From the NCBI GenBank assembly GCA_029204225.1, contig CM055096.1:74425148-74489147 (forward strand): a stretch of DNA of 64,000 nt, given 5' to 3'. Origin of the DNA: Diphasiastrum complanatum (Eukaryota > Streptophyta > Lycopodiopsida > Lycopodiales > Lycopodiaceae). Shown here in pieces: positions 32,357-44,798 of the stretch. The translations under genes were made by a program, and so were the position numbers. The notes under the pieces are model-generated. The model worked only from the letters and a program-made list of their open reading frames with translations. It had not been told where the DNA came from and ran no database searches. How positions within the stretch are numbered: the first letter of the stretch is position 1; every line of letters starts with the position of its first letter.

Positions 32357-33741
32357 GGTGGCAGAAATGCAGTTCCAGACATGGGACGCGTTCAAAACTG
32401 CGTTACGAGAGGAGTTCATACCTAAGGATTCACACATGAGATTGGAAACAGAATTATCAGGACTCAAGCAGAAAGGTTCATTGCGATAGTACCTAAATAA
32501 ATTCAGACAGAGTGTATGGATTATTGAAGATATGTCCGAGGCTGACAAGACCCACTATCTGTTGTCTGGAATGCAATCTTGGACCCGACGAGCAATAGAC
32601 AACTACATGCCCAATGACTAATGACTTCGATTCAACTATTCGGTCGGCTGAAATGGTCTGCAATTATGAGACCACATTGCGCCAACTGCTTCCTCAAACC
32701 TCAACAAGAGTATTTCGTGGATCCAGACCGAGTCCAAGCTTCTTTTCAAGAGGGGACTTAGCTTTAAATGGCAACCAAGCCTTGAGTAGCGTGAACAAAT
32801 TCCCAGCAAAAACAGGGTTTGGCAACCAAGGCAACAATGGAGGGAACACTTTTAGAGAAGGAACAACGTTGGACCTTCAGCTAGTCACAGCAACAACTCA
32901 CCAACGGTGGACAGTTCCATGCGTTGCTTTAACTGTCATGCAAGGTCACTCTTGGAGGTCATGCCCCAAGCCATTGAACAAACAAATCATGGAGGCGACC
33001 GAGGTACTTGATAGGATGGAAAGAGAGGCATTTGATCAAGAAGATGGTGAACATGATGACGAAGAAGACCCAAAAACGGATTTGACGGAGTCTGACCTGA
33101 ATGCCTTACAACAAATAGGGGCACTTGCGGCTTATCGTGAACATCTCATAGCGACTCCTGCGAGAGGATCAAAGTTATTGTACCTGAAAGGCTGTATCCA
33201 AGACAAGATCATTCACTTCATGGTAGACATGGGAGCATCGCATAACTACTTGTCAGAAAGCCTGGCAGGGAAATTGGGCATTTAATGTGAAGAAAATGCG
33301 ACCCCTATTTGTGTGGAGACCGCGAAAGGTACAATGACAACCTGTAGATTGGCAACCAACTTACCAATCTTGCTGGGCACCTGGAAAAATCGATTAACGT
33401 TCACAATTTTGAAGATGGATGCTTTCGATGCTATCTTGGGACCAAGCTGGTTTAACGAACACGTGGTGGCCTTCTTGGCAAAATGGGTTAACCTTGTGTT
33501 ATTATATAATGGCAAAAGACCTTGCATCATCAGAGCTATGCCAGGGGACCAATTAGAAAGGAATGACACAACTGAACCTGAGCCAACCATCCCTCCCAAT
33601 CTCATTCACCTCTTTAATGAAGGACAGCCAATAGCGACAAATTAGCTGACACGGGATCAAATGGAGCCAACATTGCCTGTAACTTCTACATCAAAGATGG
33701 ATCCAAGTGCTGATGCAGAGCTCAAGGAGCTCAACCTAGAT
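32357..33741 (+). pseudogene. Gag-protease of the oldest TRG-A element, third part
   Basis: Gag resumes after the TRG-B insertion. Recognisable blocks: FQTWDAFK-like, RQSVWIIEDMSEADKTHYLLSG, the serine-rich linker with SRPSPSFFSRGDL, a damaged zinc knuckle (HARSLLEVMPQ-like; the CFNC half is out of frame), and the protease-like FMVDMGASHNYLSE near 33225. A frame break lies at 33285, then AKGTMTTCRLATNLPI and SWFNEHVVAFLAKW. It matches the intact gag at 60121-62334 with many lesions. Similarity stops at about 33741 after AELKELNLD, where a different element begins. Confidence 0.9.
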
Positions 33742-35918
33742 TTTAAGTCCGTAACTCATCTTCTTAAATATGTATGTGAAAGAAATAGCAGATTACTTGG
33801 ATATTGTCAAAGGTTGCGTGATATTGGAATGCATAGCATATCTTGTCTTAATCAACAATTACAGTTTACTAATCAACAATTGCAACGTGCAAATCAACAA
33901 TTGTTTCATTATGTGCAACACACAGTGTTGAAAACAATGGAAAAGTTGCGATCCGAGAGTTTAAAATCTACTGTTGATATAAAAGTTATCAATAAGACAA
34001 TGGTGAAGAGGAAAAGAAAGAGAGTACCGATGAAGAATATTGATGACTTATCTACACATAGCGGCAATCAGAAAAAAAGAATTCGAGCATTCAAATATGT
34101 TATCATATAGATTGTTTATTTGATTTGTATATGTTATTTAAGTTGATTTGCACTTGATAACATGGATTATTAATTTATTAAACATAATTTGAGTTTCATA
34201 TGTTTGTTGCAGATCATGTTTGGTGGCAAAGAACTATTTAACAGATCGTTTATGCATTGGATCATCTTTAAGTCATGTTTTACCAAGAAAGTCAGCAAAG
34301 GAGATGATAAAAAATGTTCGATCTGAAAAAAATGAAAAATGAAATTGTGGAGACTATTTTGATTAAAGTTCAATCATACTTGGATGCGAATGTGATACAA
34401 GGTGCATGTGATGTATCTGGAATTAGCAAAAATGCTTATTCTACTTTTTTTTAGAATAGTTAAAGAAGCTTTTTCCCAAGTGATAGTGAAGAAAATTTAT
34501 CTTCCGCGTCCATATCGAGTAAGATCATCTAGAAATTTTTATAATGAAGGAATGTTCAAAGTAGTTGGCCAAATACTTCGTATAACTGAATTATACAAAT
34601 CTAAATATGATGAGCTCAATTACAACGATTGCAATAATATTTTTTTTGATATTGAAAATGTTCTAAAATACATTATTCAATTCTATAAACTAGACGAACA
34701 TTAAGTAAATGGAAAGATCATTATTATAATAAAATTGGACGAATCTGAAATCATCAAGGGTTGGAACGAGTGAGTTCACTTTGATGAACAAAATTGCAGA
34801 TACAAATGATCGAACGTTTAGTATTCAATCGAAAAATCACATATGGTTGTTGGCGGCATGCATTACTTGTTTTTCTACAGGTCTTGAAAGAGGACCATAA
34901 AATACTTTCATGGATATTTTCAAGAACAAATTATGGCGACATTATAAAGAGACATTTGGAGAGTGAGAAATTTACAGTCGAAAACCCTGGAAGTTTTCAA
35001 ATTCAATGGCACCTTGCAGGGGATTTGAAAACATTAAAATATATGTATAATGTCCCTCATGGGACAACATCAAAGCATCCATGTCTTTATTGCATGAAGG
35101 ATTGCTACAATATGAATTTGGGATGATCAACAAACACTGGCCCAACACGAGAAGCTGAAGATCCAAATATGAAAAGTGTCTAGCCAATTTCATTAAAATA
35201 TGTTCACATATGCACATTGCATGCTGAGGTTCGTATTATTGAAAAACTTATTTACCTACATATTTTACTAGCATGGAATCATAAACCGGAGTCTGTGGCC
35301 AAAGCAGCAATTAGGAGGTTGGAAATAGTTATGTCAAATGCAGGACTACATAAAGGGAATGTCACGATTGAAAAAAGTGACAGACTCTCCGGGAAAAAAA
35401 GAAACGTTCCTAATAAGCCATCAATTGGAGGTGCTAAAGAAGATTCTTATTTAATCACACATGCAAAGAATCAAGTGTCAGATACGAAATTTGGAGAGAA
35501 ATTGTTCAAGCCACACGAACACTGGAAAGAAGTAATCGAGTGGAAAAGGGACAAGTGTAGACCAACTTAGACAAACTCATAGGTGTTATCAGGAAAGAAA
35601 ACCTATCATCAGAAGATATGAGGACTTTGCAAAATCATTGCACTACATGTGTAAAATTTGTACGTGATTGTTGGGAAAAAGACAACGTTACTCATTACAT
35701 GGTGCTAATCTATATAATTGTCTGGTACTTTTCTCAAAACTAATCAAAACTATTGTTTGCAGCACATCCTTCTTCATCATGCAACTTACTTTGCAAAGGA
35801 ATATGAGAGCTTAAGTATCTGGTCATCACAAGGCATGGTAAAATCTCATTGGCAAGCAAGGGGAGCATTTCATAAAGCAACAAATCATGGAGGACACAAT
35901 TCAAAAATAAATATTTAG
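33742..35918 (+). pseudogene. Degraded transposase-like gene, family not identified
   Basis: Discontinuous plus-strand frames share a consistent AT-rich composition. The first (33742-34110) has a repeated NQQLQ stretch and a basic run KRKRKRVPMKN. A middle frame (34794-35126) contains WHLAGDLKTLKYMYNVPHG followed by HPCLYC. The next (35217-35570) opens LHAEVRIIEKLI and ends KPHEHWKEVIEW. The last (35718-35918) has LHHATYFAKEY, then SSQGMVKSHWQARGAFHKATNHGG. Spaced GDLK, CxxC, LH-R and Q-G-x-x-K/N blocks recall a class of eukaryotic DDE-type transposases I have seen but cannot name. At least four stops or shifts break it. Confidence 0.45.
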
Positions 35919-36310
35919 TTCAACTTTTTCAGTGATTTTCTAGAAGAGCACAATTTAGATATCAAGCTAAAAACTCGCCAAGTATTAGAATATTTCGAAA
36001 GGATTCAAATTCATAACAAAAGAGAGATCCTTGTAATATATCAAAAATCTATTACAAAAAATTTAATTATCATCATCATCCTCTTCAAGATTCAACCGAA
36101 TAAAGGGCCATTGCAAATGATCTTTTTGTAGTCTCATTGGGAGTATAACTCAATATCTTAATAGCCAAATCTCATTTCACAAAAATTATTTTATATGTTC
36201 ATCTTGCGTACTTATGGCCTCCTAATTATTTGATGCCCATAATAACAGTGGTTGCATATGGATTAAAAGATGACTGATATATGCAATTCTCATTATTTTA
36301 AAAGTGTTTC
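35919..36310. other. AT-rich spacer
   Basis: No gene or repeat is recognised. It probably includes the 3' end of the transposase-like element to its left. Confidence 0.4.
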
Positions 36311-36680
36311 AAATAATAAAATAGAGACACATCTTTTCTCTTGGCTGGTACACCACGGTTGCCTCCATGTCTCATACCAAAGGCATCTATTTCAATAGCA
36401 TCCTGTAACCGAAAAAAATAAATAAATTTAGAATTATACATAACACTGCAAACTCAATAAGAAAACTAAACAATATCAATACCAATACCAATATAATATC
36501 TACGTACCAGATCATAATCATCGTAATCAATGACGTTTGTCTGCTAATGTCATGTTTTCCAATGACCTCTACATTTCTGGAGGGGATATATCTAGGCCTT
36601 GGGGGATATTTTTTTTGGAATTCCAAAAATTCCTCCTTTGTAGGCAAAGTTTTTTCATAGGCTTTAGATTTTTCGATCAT
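36311..36680 (-). CDS. Possible two-exon small protein, unidentified
   Basis: On the minus strand an ATG at 36680 opens MIEKSKAYEKTLPTKEEF, then LEFQKKYPPRPRYIPSRNV. A donor-like CTG|GTACGT lies near 36508. An acceptor-like TTACAG near 36406 is followed by DAIEIDAFGMRHGGNRGV and PAKRKDVSLFYYLKHF before a stop near 36311. Joining them in one frame needs a different exon 1 frame at its end, so either the model is imprecise or the copy is damaged. I recognise neither part. It could be a host gene fragment or the tail of a transposon gene. Confidence 0.3.
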
Positions 36681-36719
36681 GGCCTCCAAGGCCTTGTTGG
36701 AGAGAGAGGGGGAAAATAA

Positions 36720-36795
36720 ATGACGAACACGAACGAGAAACGAACTCGAACAAGAAGCGAACGAGAAACGAACTCGAACAAAAATGTTCGTGTGC
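36720..36795. repeat. Short tandem repeat GAACGAGAAACGAACTCGAAC
   Basis: Two near-perfect copies plus partial copies of a unit of about 20-30 bp, rich in GAAC/CGAA. Related CGCGAATGATTCG inverted phrases lie at 36960-37025. Confidence 0.6.
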
Positions 36796-37099
36796 AGCGG
36801 AATGAACTATACGACTCCCTCCGTAAGCATAACTATGCCTATCAGAATGACAGAACTTTAGTGATAGAAATCACGGTCATTTTAGATTACGTAGCCAAAC
36901 ATTAATAGATGAAGCGCCAAAAGAATAATTTGTCACGAATAACAAGACAAATCATATGTTGTGAATGATTCGCGAAGAGCTAGACTGTGCTCGACTGATA
37001 ATTAGTCGCGAATGATTCGTGAAAGACAAGATTAAATGTTAATCGCATATTACAAGTAAGAACAACTAGAAAGGTCAAACAGAATGAAAGATAAGTATA

Positions 37100-37873
37100 G
37101 CAATATTAACATAGATCTGAACGCAAAACAATGAACTGTATCAGATTAAGTATATCATGTATACATGTCAATAATGCGGTAGAGCACAATACAGTAGTGG
37201 ACGAAACTGCGTGCCCTACAAAGCTTATTTCAATCCGTAAAAAAGAATTAAACCTTGATTCTGACAAAATGAAGAATCAATGCTCAAGGCATCTACTTCG
37301 TTTATGTCGTCTTCTTCTGATCTCCTTATCATCTTTTACACAAATGGTGTCCAGTATATATATATTACAGAATATTACATGTGTGCAGATGTGAAAGTAC
37401 AAAGTGGATGTGCTGTCTGTAGGAGATCTTATAATTTTCGGATGAGGATTGTAGAGAGCACGAGTTAAGAAACCAGGACAAACTGGTTTGACGTGGGTGG
37501 CTACGATCGTTGTCCAATTTGTTAGCGCAACTGCATGAGATGAGCGTGAAAAGGATGCGACGTCAGCCAGTGCTGAAGTGAACGTTGGTGATGATGCAAA
37601 AAGTGCGTCACTCTTACAAATGGCCTTAGGATAAGATTTATAGGGTGCCTTAAGCTTTTAGGACACTTTTGACATTCTGTAAGATAGTGTTCCCTTTTCG
37701 CCTGTCACCTTGAACTGTGTCGAAACACAGTGTCACAATTCTTTCGTCTTTTCTTCGTCTGTGCGAATTTGCATGTAAATATACAGACTGCGTGACAACG
37801 TTAGTAAATATGCAGCATGAATGGAGGCAGATTAAAATGGGATTTAGGAGAGCTAGAGGGAATAAATCCAACA
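37100..37873 (-). mobile_element. Copia 3' LTR (inner boundary sure, outer boundary not)
   Basis: On the minus strand TGTTGGATTTATTCC starts at 37873, directly after a purine run AATTAAGGGGGGGG (37874-37887). A TATA-like run lies at about 37355-37372. The far end cannot be fixed because there is no second LTR copy in the window. Confidence 0.6.
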
Positions 37874-40668
37874 CCCCCCCCTTAATTTGGATCCATGAAT
37901 GCCTTGATCTTCAGACTGAGCAATGCACAAAATCTGTTGTGTGTAGTAACATTGAGTGCTTTCGTGAAGATGTCTGCAACCATGTCCTGTGTTCTGCAGT
38001 ACGTTAATCTCTCTATCGAGAACCTTGCCCTTGATGTAGTAATATCTGATCTCAATGTGCTTACTCCTAGAATGAAATCTAGGGTTGGCCGATAAGGCAA
38101 TAACACTTTGATTCTCACAAAATAAAATTGTAGGGCTGTACTGATACATATTGATGTCTGACAGCAAATTTCTCAACCAAAACACTTCCTTAATAGATTG
38201 AGAAGCAACAATGTATTCTGTTTCAATAGAGGAAAGTGCGATAGAGGTTTGCTTACGACTGTTCCACGAAATAGGACCGCCGTTGAAGAAGAATGTAAAT
38301 CCAGATGTGGACTTACGATTGTTTGCATCTCCTCCCCAGCTTGCATTAGAATAACCACTGAGCTGATGAAGATTGTTGTTGCTGACATCTCCATAGCAGA
38401 TGCACTGGTTCATGGTAGCTTGAATATATCTCATGACTCGAATAAGAGCCTTCCAATGGATAATTCCAAGATTAGCCATGTATTGGCTGAGTGAGTTGAC
38501 AAAAAAAAGATATCTGGTCTTGTACATACCATTGTGTACATGAGAGATCCAAGTATCGATCGATACGAATATTCTCTCATATGCTCATCTTCCTGCTTGG
38601 TCTAGGGACATTGGTCCTTCAACAAATGCAGGCCTGGATCCATTGGTGAGTGAGCTAATTTACAATTCATCAAATTGTATCTGTTAAGAACATTGTGAAG
38701 ATACCTTTGTTGAGTGATGTAAATCAATCGATTTGCTCTGTCTCTGTGGATTTGAATTCCAAGACAGAAGTGAGCTTCGTCCAGATCAGTCATGTCGAAT
38801 TCTGAGAACAACATTTGTTTTACATCCTTGATCATTTTGATATTGTTGCTGAAGAGCAACGTATCATCAACGTACAACGTGATGATAATGAAGGATTGCT
38901 GCACTGACCTTGAATAAACGTTGCAATCAGCAGTGCTTGGTTTGAATCCTTGTTCAATGAGGAATGTGTTGATCCTCTGAAACCAGGTTCTAGTAGACTG
39001 TTTCAAGCCGTACAGTGCTTTGTGGAATTTACAGACATGATTATTCATGCCTTCCAGAACGTATCCTTTGGGCTGGATCATGTAGATATCTTCTTGTATG
39101 ACTCCGTTCAGATAGGCTGTTTGTACATCAAGTTGATGTACTTCGAGGTCGGCAGTTGCAGCATAAGACAGGAGCATTCAGATTGACGAATGTTTGACGA
39201 CTGGACTAAAAGTCTCACTGTAGTCGACATTCGAGATGTGGGTAGTGCTACTAGTCTAGCCTTCCTTTGATCAATTGCTCCGTTGACATTATATTTGATC
39301 TTAAAGATCCATTTCCAATCAATAATATTGCAGCCAATAGGAGCTTTGACTAATGACCATGTCTGATTCTTGATCAGAGAGGAATACTCTCTGTCTATGG
39401 CTTCTCTCCAGAGATCAGAGTCTGGTTGGCTAAGTGCCTCTTTGATTGTCATCGGTTCCTGCATTAAGAAACAGACAGACTCAAGAGTACACCTTGTGGG
39501 CTGTGTGCGCACTTGGGTTGATCTTCTGGGAGGATTCGACTGATGAACCGCTCTTGGGACTTGTTGCTGGGTAGCAGCAACATCTTCGTCTGATTTCTTG
39601 TCTTGAAGTGGGTCGACAATAGGCATGCCTAAGCCAGAAGCTCGAACTGTCGTGTCAACGGCAGGTGATGAAGATTCTTCTTGAGCAATGTCCTTGCCTT
39701 TGAGGTCGACGAACTGATCCTCGATAAAGATTGTATCCCAGCTATACAAGATTTGTTGAATATCAGGATCGTACAGCTTGTAAGTGTTATCAGAGGAAGT
39801 ATATCCGATCAGGATGGTCTTCAGACCTTGGAAGTCCAATTTCTTCCTTGTGTCCTTAGGGATCTGCGTGTAGGCAATGCACCCAAACACTCTTAGGTTC
39901 TTCAAAGAAGGCTGAGCCTGTCCACACCTCGTGGGGTGTCTTGTCTAAGAGGGCCTTAGTCGAACATCTGTTCTGGACGTAAGCTGCAGTGGAGACAACT
40001 TCAGCCCAGAATTTCTTGGGCAACGATGCATGCAATAGCATACACTTAGCAGATTCGACCAAAGTACAGTTCTTCCTCTCAGCTAAGCCATTAGACTGAG
40101 GACTGTAAGGAGTGATGAATTGCTGCTCAATGCCTTGGCTTTGGCAGTACTCTTTCTTAAACTCGACAGAGATGTATTCTCCACCGTTGTCTGACCTTAG
40201 GGCCTTGATCGTCCTTCAAGTCTCCTTTTCTGCACACTCCTTGAAGATTCTGAAGCAATTGAAGGCTTCTAATTTTTTCTTTATAAAATACACCATCGTT
40301 CTTTTGGAGAATTTGTCAATAAAGGTTATAGAATACTTGGCATCCTTCAACGAAGGATTTTTTATCGGGCCACAAATATCTGAATGTACAACATCTAGCA
40401 ATCCTCTAGCAAAATGCTGATGGCTTGACTTAGATGGTTTCCTAGTCTGTTTACTAACTAGACAGTCTTGACAGACAAGTAACTCGACTTTTTCGCGAGG
40501 ATAGTCGAGATCAAGAACAATAGATTGTCTAGACATTCGTTGTACAACAACATGATTTAAATGACCAAGTCTATAATGCCAAAGTAAACCTTTATTTGAA
40601 TGAATTGAAGTACTGAGAGCCTGACTAGAGGCAGAAAAACAATGACTCAACTTATACAAGTATCCATG
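37874..40668 (-). pseudogene. Ty1/copia gag-pol remnant, 5' end lost
   Basis: Minus-strand order: GAG-pre-integrase (LLWHYRLGHLNHVVV, near 40590), integrase core (HSDICGP, then SDNGGEY and NGLAERKN, about 40050-40430), a GYTSSDNTYKLYDP block, RT from WKWIFKIKYN (39300) through LDVQTAYLNG (39130) and YVDDTLLFS (38870), then RNase H (NASWGGD, RKSTSGFTFFF, 38220-38360) to the polypurine tract. The arrangement is copia-like. It has several stops and shifts (for example near 40220, 39910, 39230, 38600 and 38020). Gag and protease are missing because the sequence stops at 40668 against a TRG-B LTR fragment. It is a different lineage from the copia at 18961-25117. Confidence 0.92.
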
Positions 40669-40919
40669 TGTTGTAAAGCTACCTTTACGAGCTTTACTTC
40701 CGGCGCCATCGGCGCCAGCTATGTCCCCGGCGCCAACGGCGCCGGCGTTGCTCCCGGCGCCACTGTGACCAGAATCCAGCCGGGACCAAGTCCCTATGGC
40801 TGAAAATCTTTGATCGGTTCTAGCGAAGTCCAGAGAGCTCAGATCGATGTGCAATCACCTCACACGATCTAGGCATGATTAAAGGAAGCCTGTGGATCAG
40901 TAAAATCTAGAGAGAGAAA
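40669..40919 (+). mobile_element. TRG-B LTR fragment (first 251 bp)
   Basis: TGTTGTAAAGCTACC start, the GGCGCC cluster at about 40700-40760, through TCTAGAGAGAGAAA, then an abrupt change. It has no matching end and no target duplication, so it is a truncated insertion or a rearrangement scar joining the copia and MULE remnants. Confidence 0.9.
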
Positions 40920-43700
40920 CCACCTTGTCCTCTTCAAGAGTAGCTGGTCTTTGATGGGCCTCATCCTCAACATTTGAACTTTCTAGTGTGGTGATTACGA
41001 CAACAATTGAGGTGTTTAGATTTTGGATTTCTGCTCTTGCCATTGAGGTAGCATTGTTCATCATCTCTACATCAACAAGTTATGGGTTAATAGCTTCCCT
41101 AATTTTTTCATCCCTCGTAGCTCCCGAGATATTTTCCTGACAAGTTTCTACCTATTTGGTCTCAACAGCACTACATTTCTTACATGTGGTGTTCATACCT
41201 CCAACAAAGAGGTTATACCCTCCACATTGGTGTTGTGCCGGCGCCTCAAAAGGGCATTGGGACTTGAGCGGTTTCCCCAACATGCGCTTAAGTCTAACAT
41301 TCATCCATCACGCACTTACGTAAAAGCCAACTCAGAAACGTAACAAGCTTAACCATTCATACTTAAGAAAACCGGAATCCCAACCAACCTGAAAGCCAAC
41401 TCAGAATCCATCCCCAAAAGGTAACCAAAGGCAAAGACAAGCCACACATGAAACCCAAGGCATAGTGGTCGCCAAACTGACCAATTGGCATAGCGGCAAG
41501 CCACACGTCGGTGACGTGGACCCTTAGGCACCAGCGACACAAAAAGGTAGTAGTAAGGGTCCTTCCACTTGGACCAGTCCTGGAGGCGAAACCGAAATGG
41601 TAATCATCCCCAAGGATCAACTTTATTAGATTTGGAAGAGGTTACATTCATACATAGACTGACCAGTCTCGGGGCCACCAACACGTGCTGGGCATTGTGC
41701 TTGGCTCGTGCTGGTAGAGGGAGCTGAGACCTGGCGACTGGATTCCTGGTGCTGGTTGAGCTGCCCAAGTCATTACTTGTGACTACTTGACTGGCTCACA
41801 ACAGGTCGGAGGCTCAGTCCTTGACGTTCTAACTTGCTCTGGGATCTTAGAGAGTGTCATCCCTTAGAGTCTTATTGGGCACGTTGGGTGCACCCAAGTC
41901 AGCTTTACAACAATTGGTCACATGCAGCCCCAGCAATCTTCGAGTATCAAACGCGTGTACGTTTTTTGGGCATGACTCGCTTGTAGATTGTGGAGCTGGC
42001 AAGGCTCTCTGGAATGGGGTCCTCTATTGAGCCCAACTTTTTTGAATAGATAAAATCCTTTGTTGTGAACATCTTTTTTTTCCCATGTCTCATTCGTGTT
42101 CTGGTCACATTATGTTGAAGAAAATGTATGGCATAAATGTTTTTGTCGGCGTTGGAAGAGTTCCAAACTTGGTCTGTGCTTCTTATGAAGCTACTGTCAT
42201 CCTTCAGATATTTCATTGTTAGATGGTGTTTAGGTCTTTGAGCGCAAGTTGGTGAAGTTTTGATCTAATCTTTAGCGAAGAGTATGAATTTTGGTCATTA
42301 GCGTCTCAACCAACTAGGGGTGCTCAGGATTATTGGAGAAGCTATTCAAAATATCTTACGTGTTCTTTCCCTCTTGGTCAAATGCTAGATTGTGTTGGGT
42401 ATCAAACAATGTATGTTTTTTCCAAAGAGTTGGGTAGAACTATTCGGCCACTAGCTTGAATGTTGCCTTCACTCCTCATACTAAAAGTTAAAACATCTTC
42501 ATCTAGGAGCTTTAATGATACTTTTATCCTCCTTGTTCTGCTCAAAAATTTGATTCCCTACAAGATTGCATAGCCTTTGGTGCTACTTGTCACTCTCTTT
42601 AATAAACAACACACTTCTAGGCGACATTCACAAATGTGGAATGAAACAAAAATAAACTAGTGTCATTAATTCAACGGTTTAGGGTATCACTCACCAACCA
42701 CTTGCTTTAGTATATAATGCTCTATTAGTGTTCCACCCAGGTGTGTTCCTGTTGTTGATGACCCAATCAACGAGTGGATAAGGTCTGTCACTTTGCGATT
42801 GACTTTTCCTCCTACACATTATACTTAAGGCGGTGCTAGGTCCTTTCAATTAAGTTCGTGGTTTCCACTTGTCCATGTGGAAACAAATGTCTCCACTTTA
42901 GCCACATCTTTCTCCAAACTTCTCTTCATGTCCAGCCCCTACGGACATACTGTAAAACATCGTTAAAAATTTTGTATTTTAGTTCAAATGTTTTCACTAG
43001 CCTATTAAAATCATTTTCAGAATGAGATTGCATCAAGTCACACATGTCTTTGTATAGAGAGTCTCTATCATGTACTAATACTTTTGGTAGTAGGGTGTCC
43101 ACCCACACCTTCTTGGCATGAAACATGCATAATAGAATATCACATGCCACTTTAGAGTATTCTTCCCCAACTATCATCCAAACATTCCTCATTGATTGCA
43201 AGAACTTTTGTTATGGCCTGTAATTCCACAATGGATTTGTCTATGATGATCGCACATGGTCCTATACATCCAAGATTACTAAAATTGGCTTGGAAAGTCA
43301 TTTGCAATGCAATAGTGTATTGATGCTTTCATTTGTCGTCCAAACAGATCATAAACATGACCAAGTTTATTTGGGAGAATAGCCCCAAATAAAGAAAAAT
43401 CAAATTGATTGGTCTTGAATGTTGAGTTAACAACCCATGCATTATTTTGAAAGAAGCGTCGAGCAATACTCAACATCCATTGGTTCTGTATCATCAATAC
43501 AAATGGCCTCTTGGCTTCCTCTTCATGTGCAGGGTTGTATGGTTGGAAAAAAATTGTATGTTCAAAAAATTGTATCAAAAAGAGTAAACATATACCTTGT
43601 AGGCAAATGTCGTAATATTTTTGGCTACATGTGATTTTTTAAATGGACAATCAATGTAACTTTCTGCATGAAAGCAATTGTTGTGCCTCTAAATTCAAGC
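40920..43700 (-). pseudogene. Mutator-like (MULE) transposase remnant, split by a solo LTR
   Basis: Minus-strand frames: VLMIQNQWMLSIARRFFQNNAWVVNSTFKTNQFDFSLFGAI (43330-43500), typical of the start of the MULE catalytic core; then ILLCMFHAKKVWVD and LVKTFELKY (42930-43150), where MULE proteins have an F-H-x-x-K/x-W helix. Further downstream a zinc-ribbon-like CGGYNLFVGG...CKKC is split by the TRG-A solo LTR at 41231-41912. MULE transposases move DNA elements by cut and paste. Many stops; no terminal inverted repeats found. FAR1-like derived genes have a similar core, so a domesticated relative cannot be excluded, but this copy is broken. Confidence 0.65.
41231..41912 (-). mobile_element. TRG-A solo LTR with ATTGG target duplication and internal deletion
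   Basis: On the minus strand TGTTGTAAAGCTGACTTGG starts at 41912 and the family terminus GGCACAACA ends at 41231. ATTGG flanks it at 41226-41230 and 41913-41917, and the MULE reading continues across. It is 682 bp long, not 920, because a block of about 240 bp in U3 (equivalent to about 15530-15780) is missing. Confidence 0.93.
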
Positions 43701-44200
43701 TCCTCCAATCATCAGAGCCCAATGCATCTGATAATGTTACACTCTATTAGCCACAAATGTGCACAACAAAACATGGGATAAAATGTTGCACATGAAAACT
43801 CTCAAGACCTTAAAGCCAAACATGAAAATACCTTTTGTATGAAGTCTATAAGATAATTTGGATATCTCCTCTGGTATAAAGAAGAATCTAAAACATGTTT
43901 GATTTGCCTCACTGACTTGTGCTTGAAGAACAACGCACGAGACCAATGGTACTCATGTACATCATATAGTTGGATAAGTGCCATGCCTCTCATCTCAATT
44001 GGGATAGTCACATTCATTCAAAAAAGGAAACCCACTCTGCAACTTTTGCGTCGAATAACATTGTTGCCCTGTGGCAAATTCCTTCTCTTACATATATAGT
44101 CCCTTACGCGACACCCAATCTTCCCCCCCCCACAATAGACCTCTCTAAAATCTGCATCACCCTATTAGAATTCGATGCTCAGCCTCAAATCCATTCAATA
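43701..44200. other. Spacer
   Basis: No gene is recognised; it may include the decayed N-terminal part of the MULE gene. Short frames on both strands are not supported by any motif. Confidence 0.4.
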
Positions 44201-44798
44201 ATGAGCATCTTGAAAAACCAGAAACAGAAGGCTCGAAAGTTTTGAGTACAAGATCGAAAAAAAAATTCAGGATCGAATTTTCTAGAATTTTTTGATACTA
44301 GATCGACTCAAAAAATTCTATATTTTTTGAGTCAGTATATATTTTCGAGTCATTGTACATTTTTAATACTTGTAATTTCGATATTGTGGTCTAAAATCCA
44401 ACCCAACAACTTCACGTTGACAGTCCGCCTAGTTTGTACATGCATTAACTGTAATGAGGCGGTTGTAATAACTGCAACAAAAGGTAGTTTTAGATATTTT
44501 GAAGGATATCAATCCTAGAATTTTCATCAGAAAACTTCTTCTGATTATTTGAGTTTTTTCTGTAACCAGCGTTATCACGCTCAACGACTGTAAGCTGAAG
44601 TTATCACTTCAAACATTGTATTGTACTCACTGTTTGATATTAATCAAAGTGTAGATTTTTAGTCTCACTACTGTATCGTTTCATTGTGCATTTGTCTGAA
44701 TCATTCAATTTCAATATTCTACTGTTGTTTGTTGTGTTTCCAATCCTACACTCCAAGCTCGCTCATCAGCTTTCGCTCATTCCCACTGATTTCCGACA
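44200..44798 (+). mobile_element. Copia-type 5' LTR (start uncertain)
   Basis: Ends TTTCCGACA at 44798, directly before a primer site. A TATA-like AGTATATATTTT lies at about 44335. The LTR start cannot be fixed without a second copy. Confidence 0.7.

Noticed and set aside
33661-34110. Single 149-codon host gene
   Set aside because: Its first part is the C-terminus of TRG-A gag (AELKEL repeat), fused at about 33741 to the unrelated transposase-like sequence.
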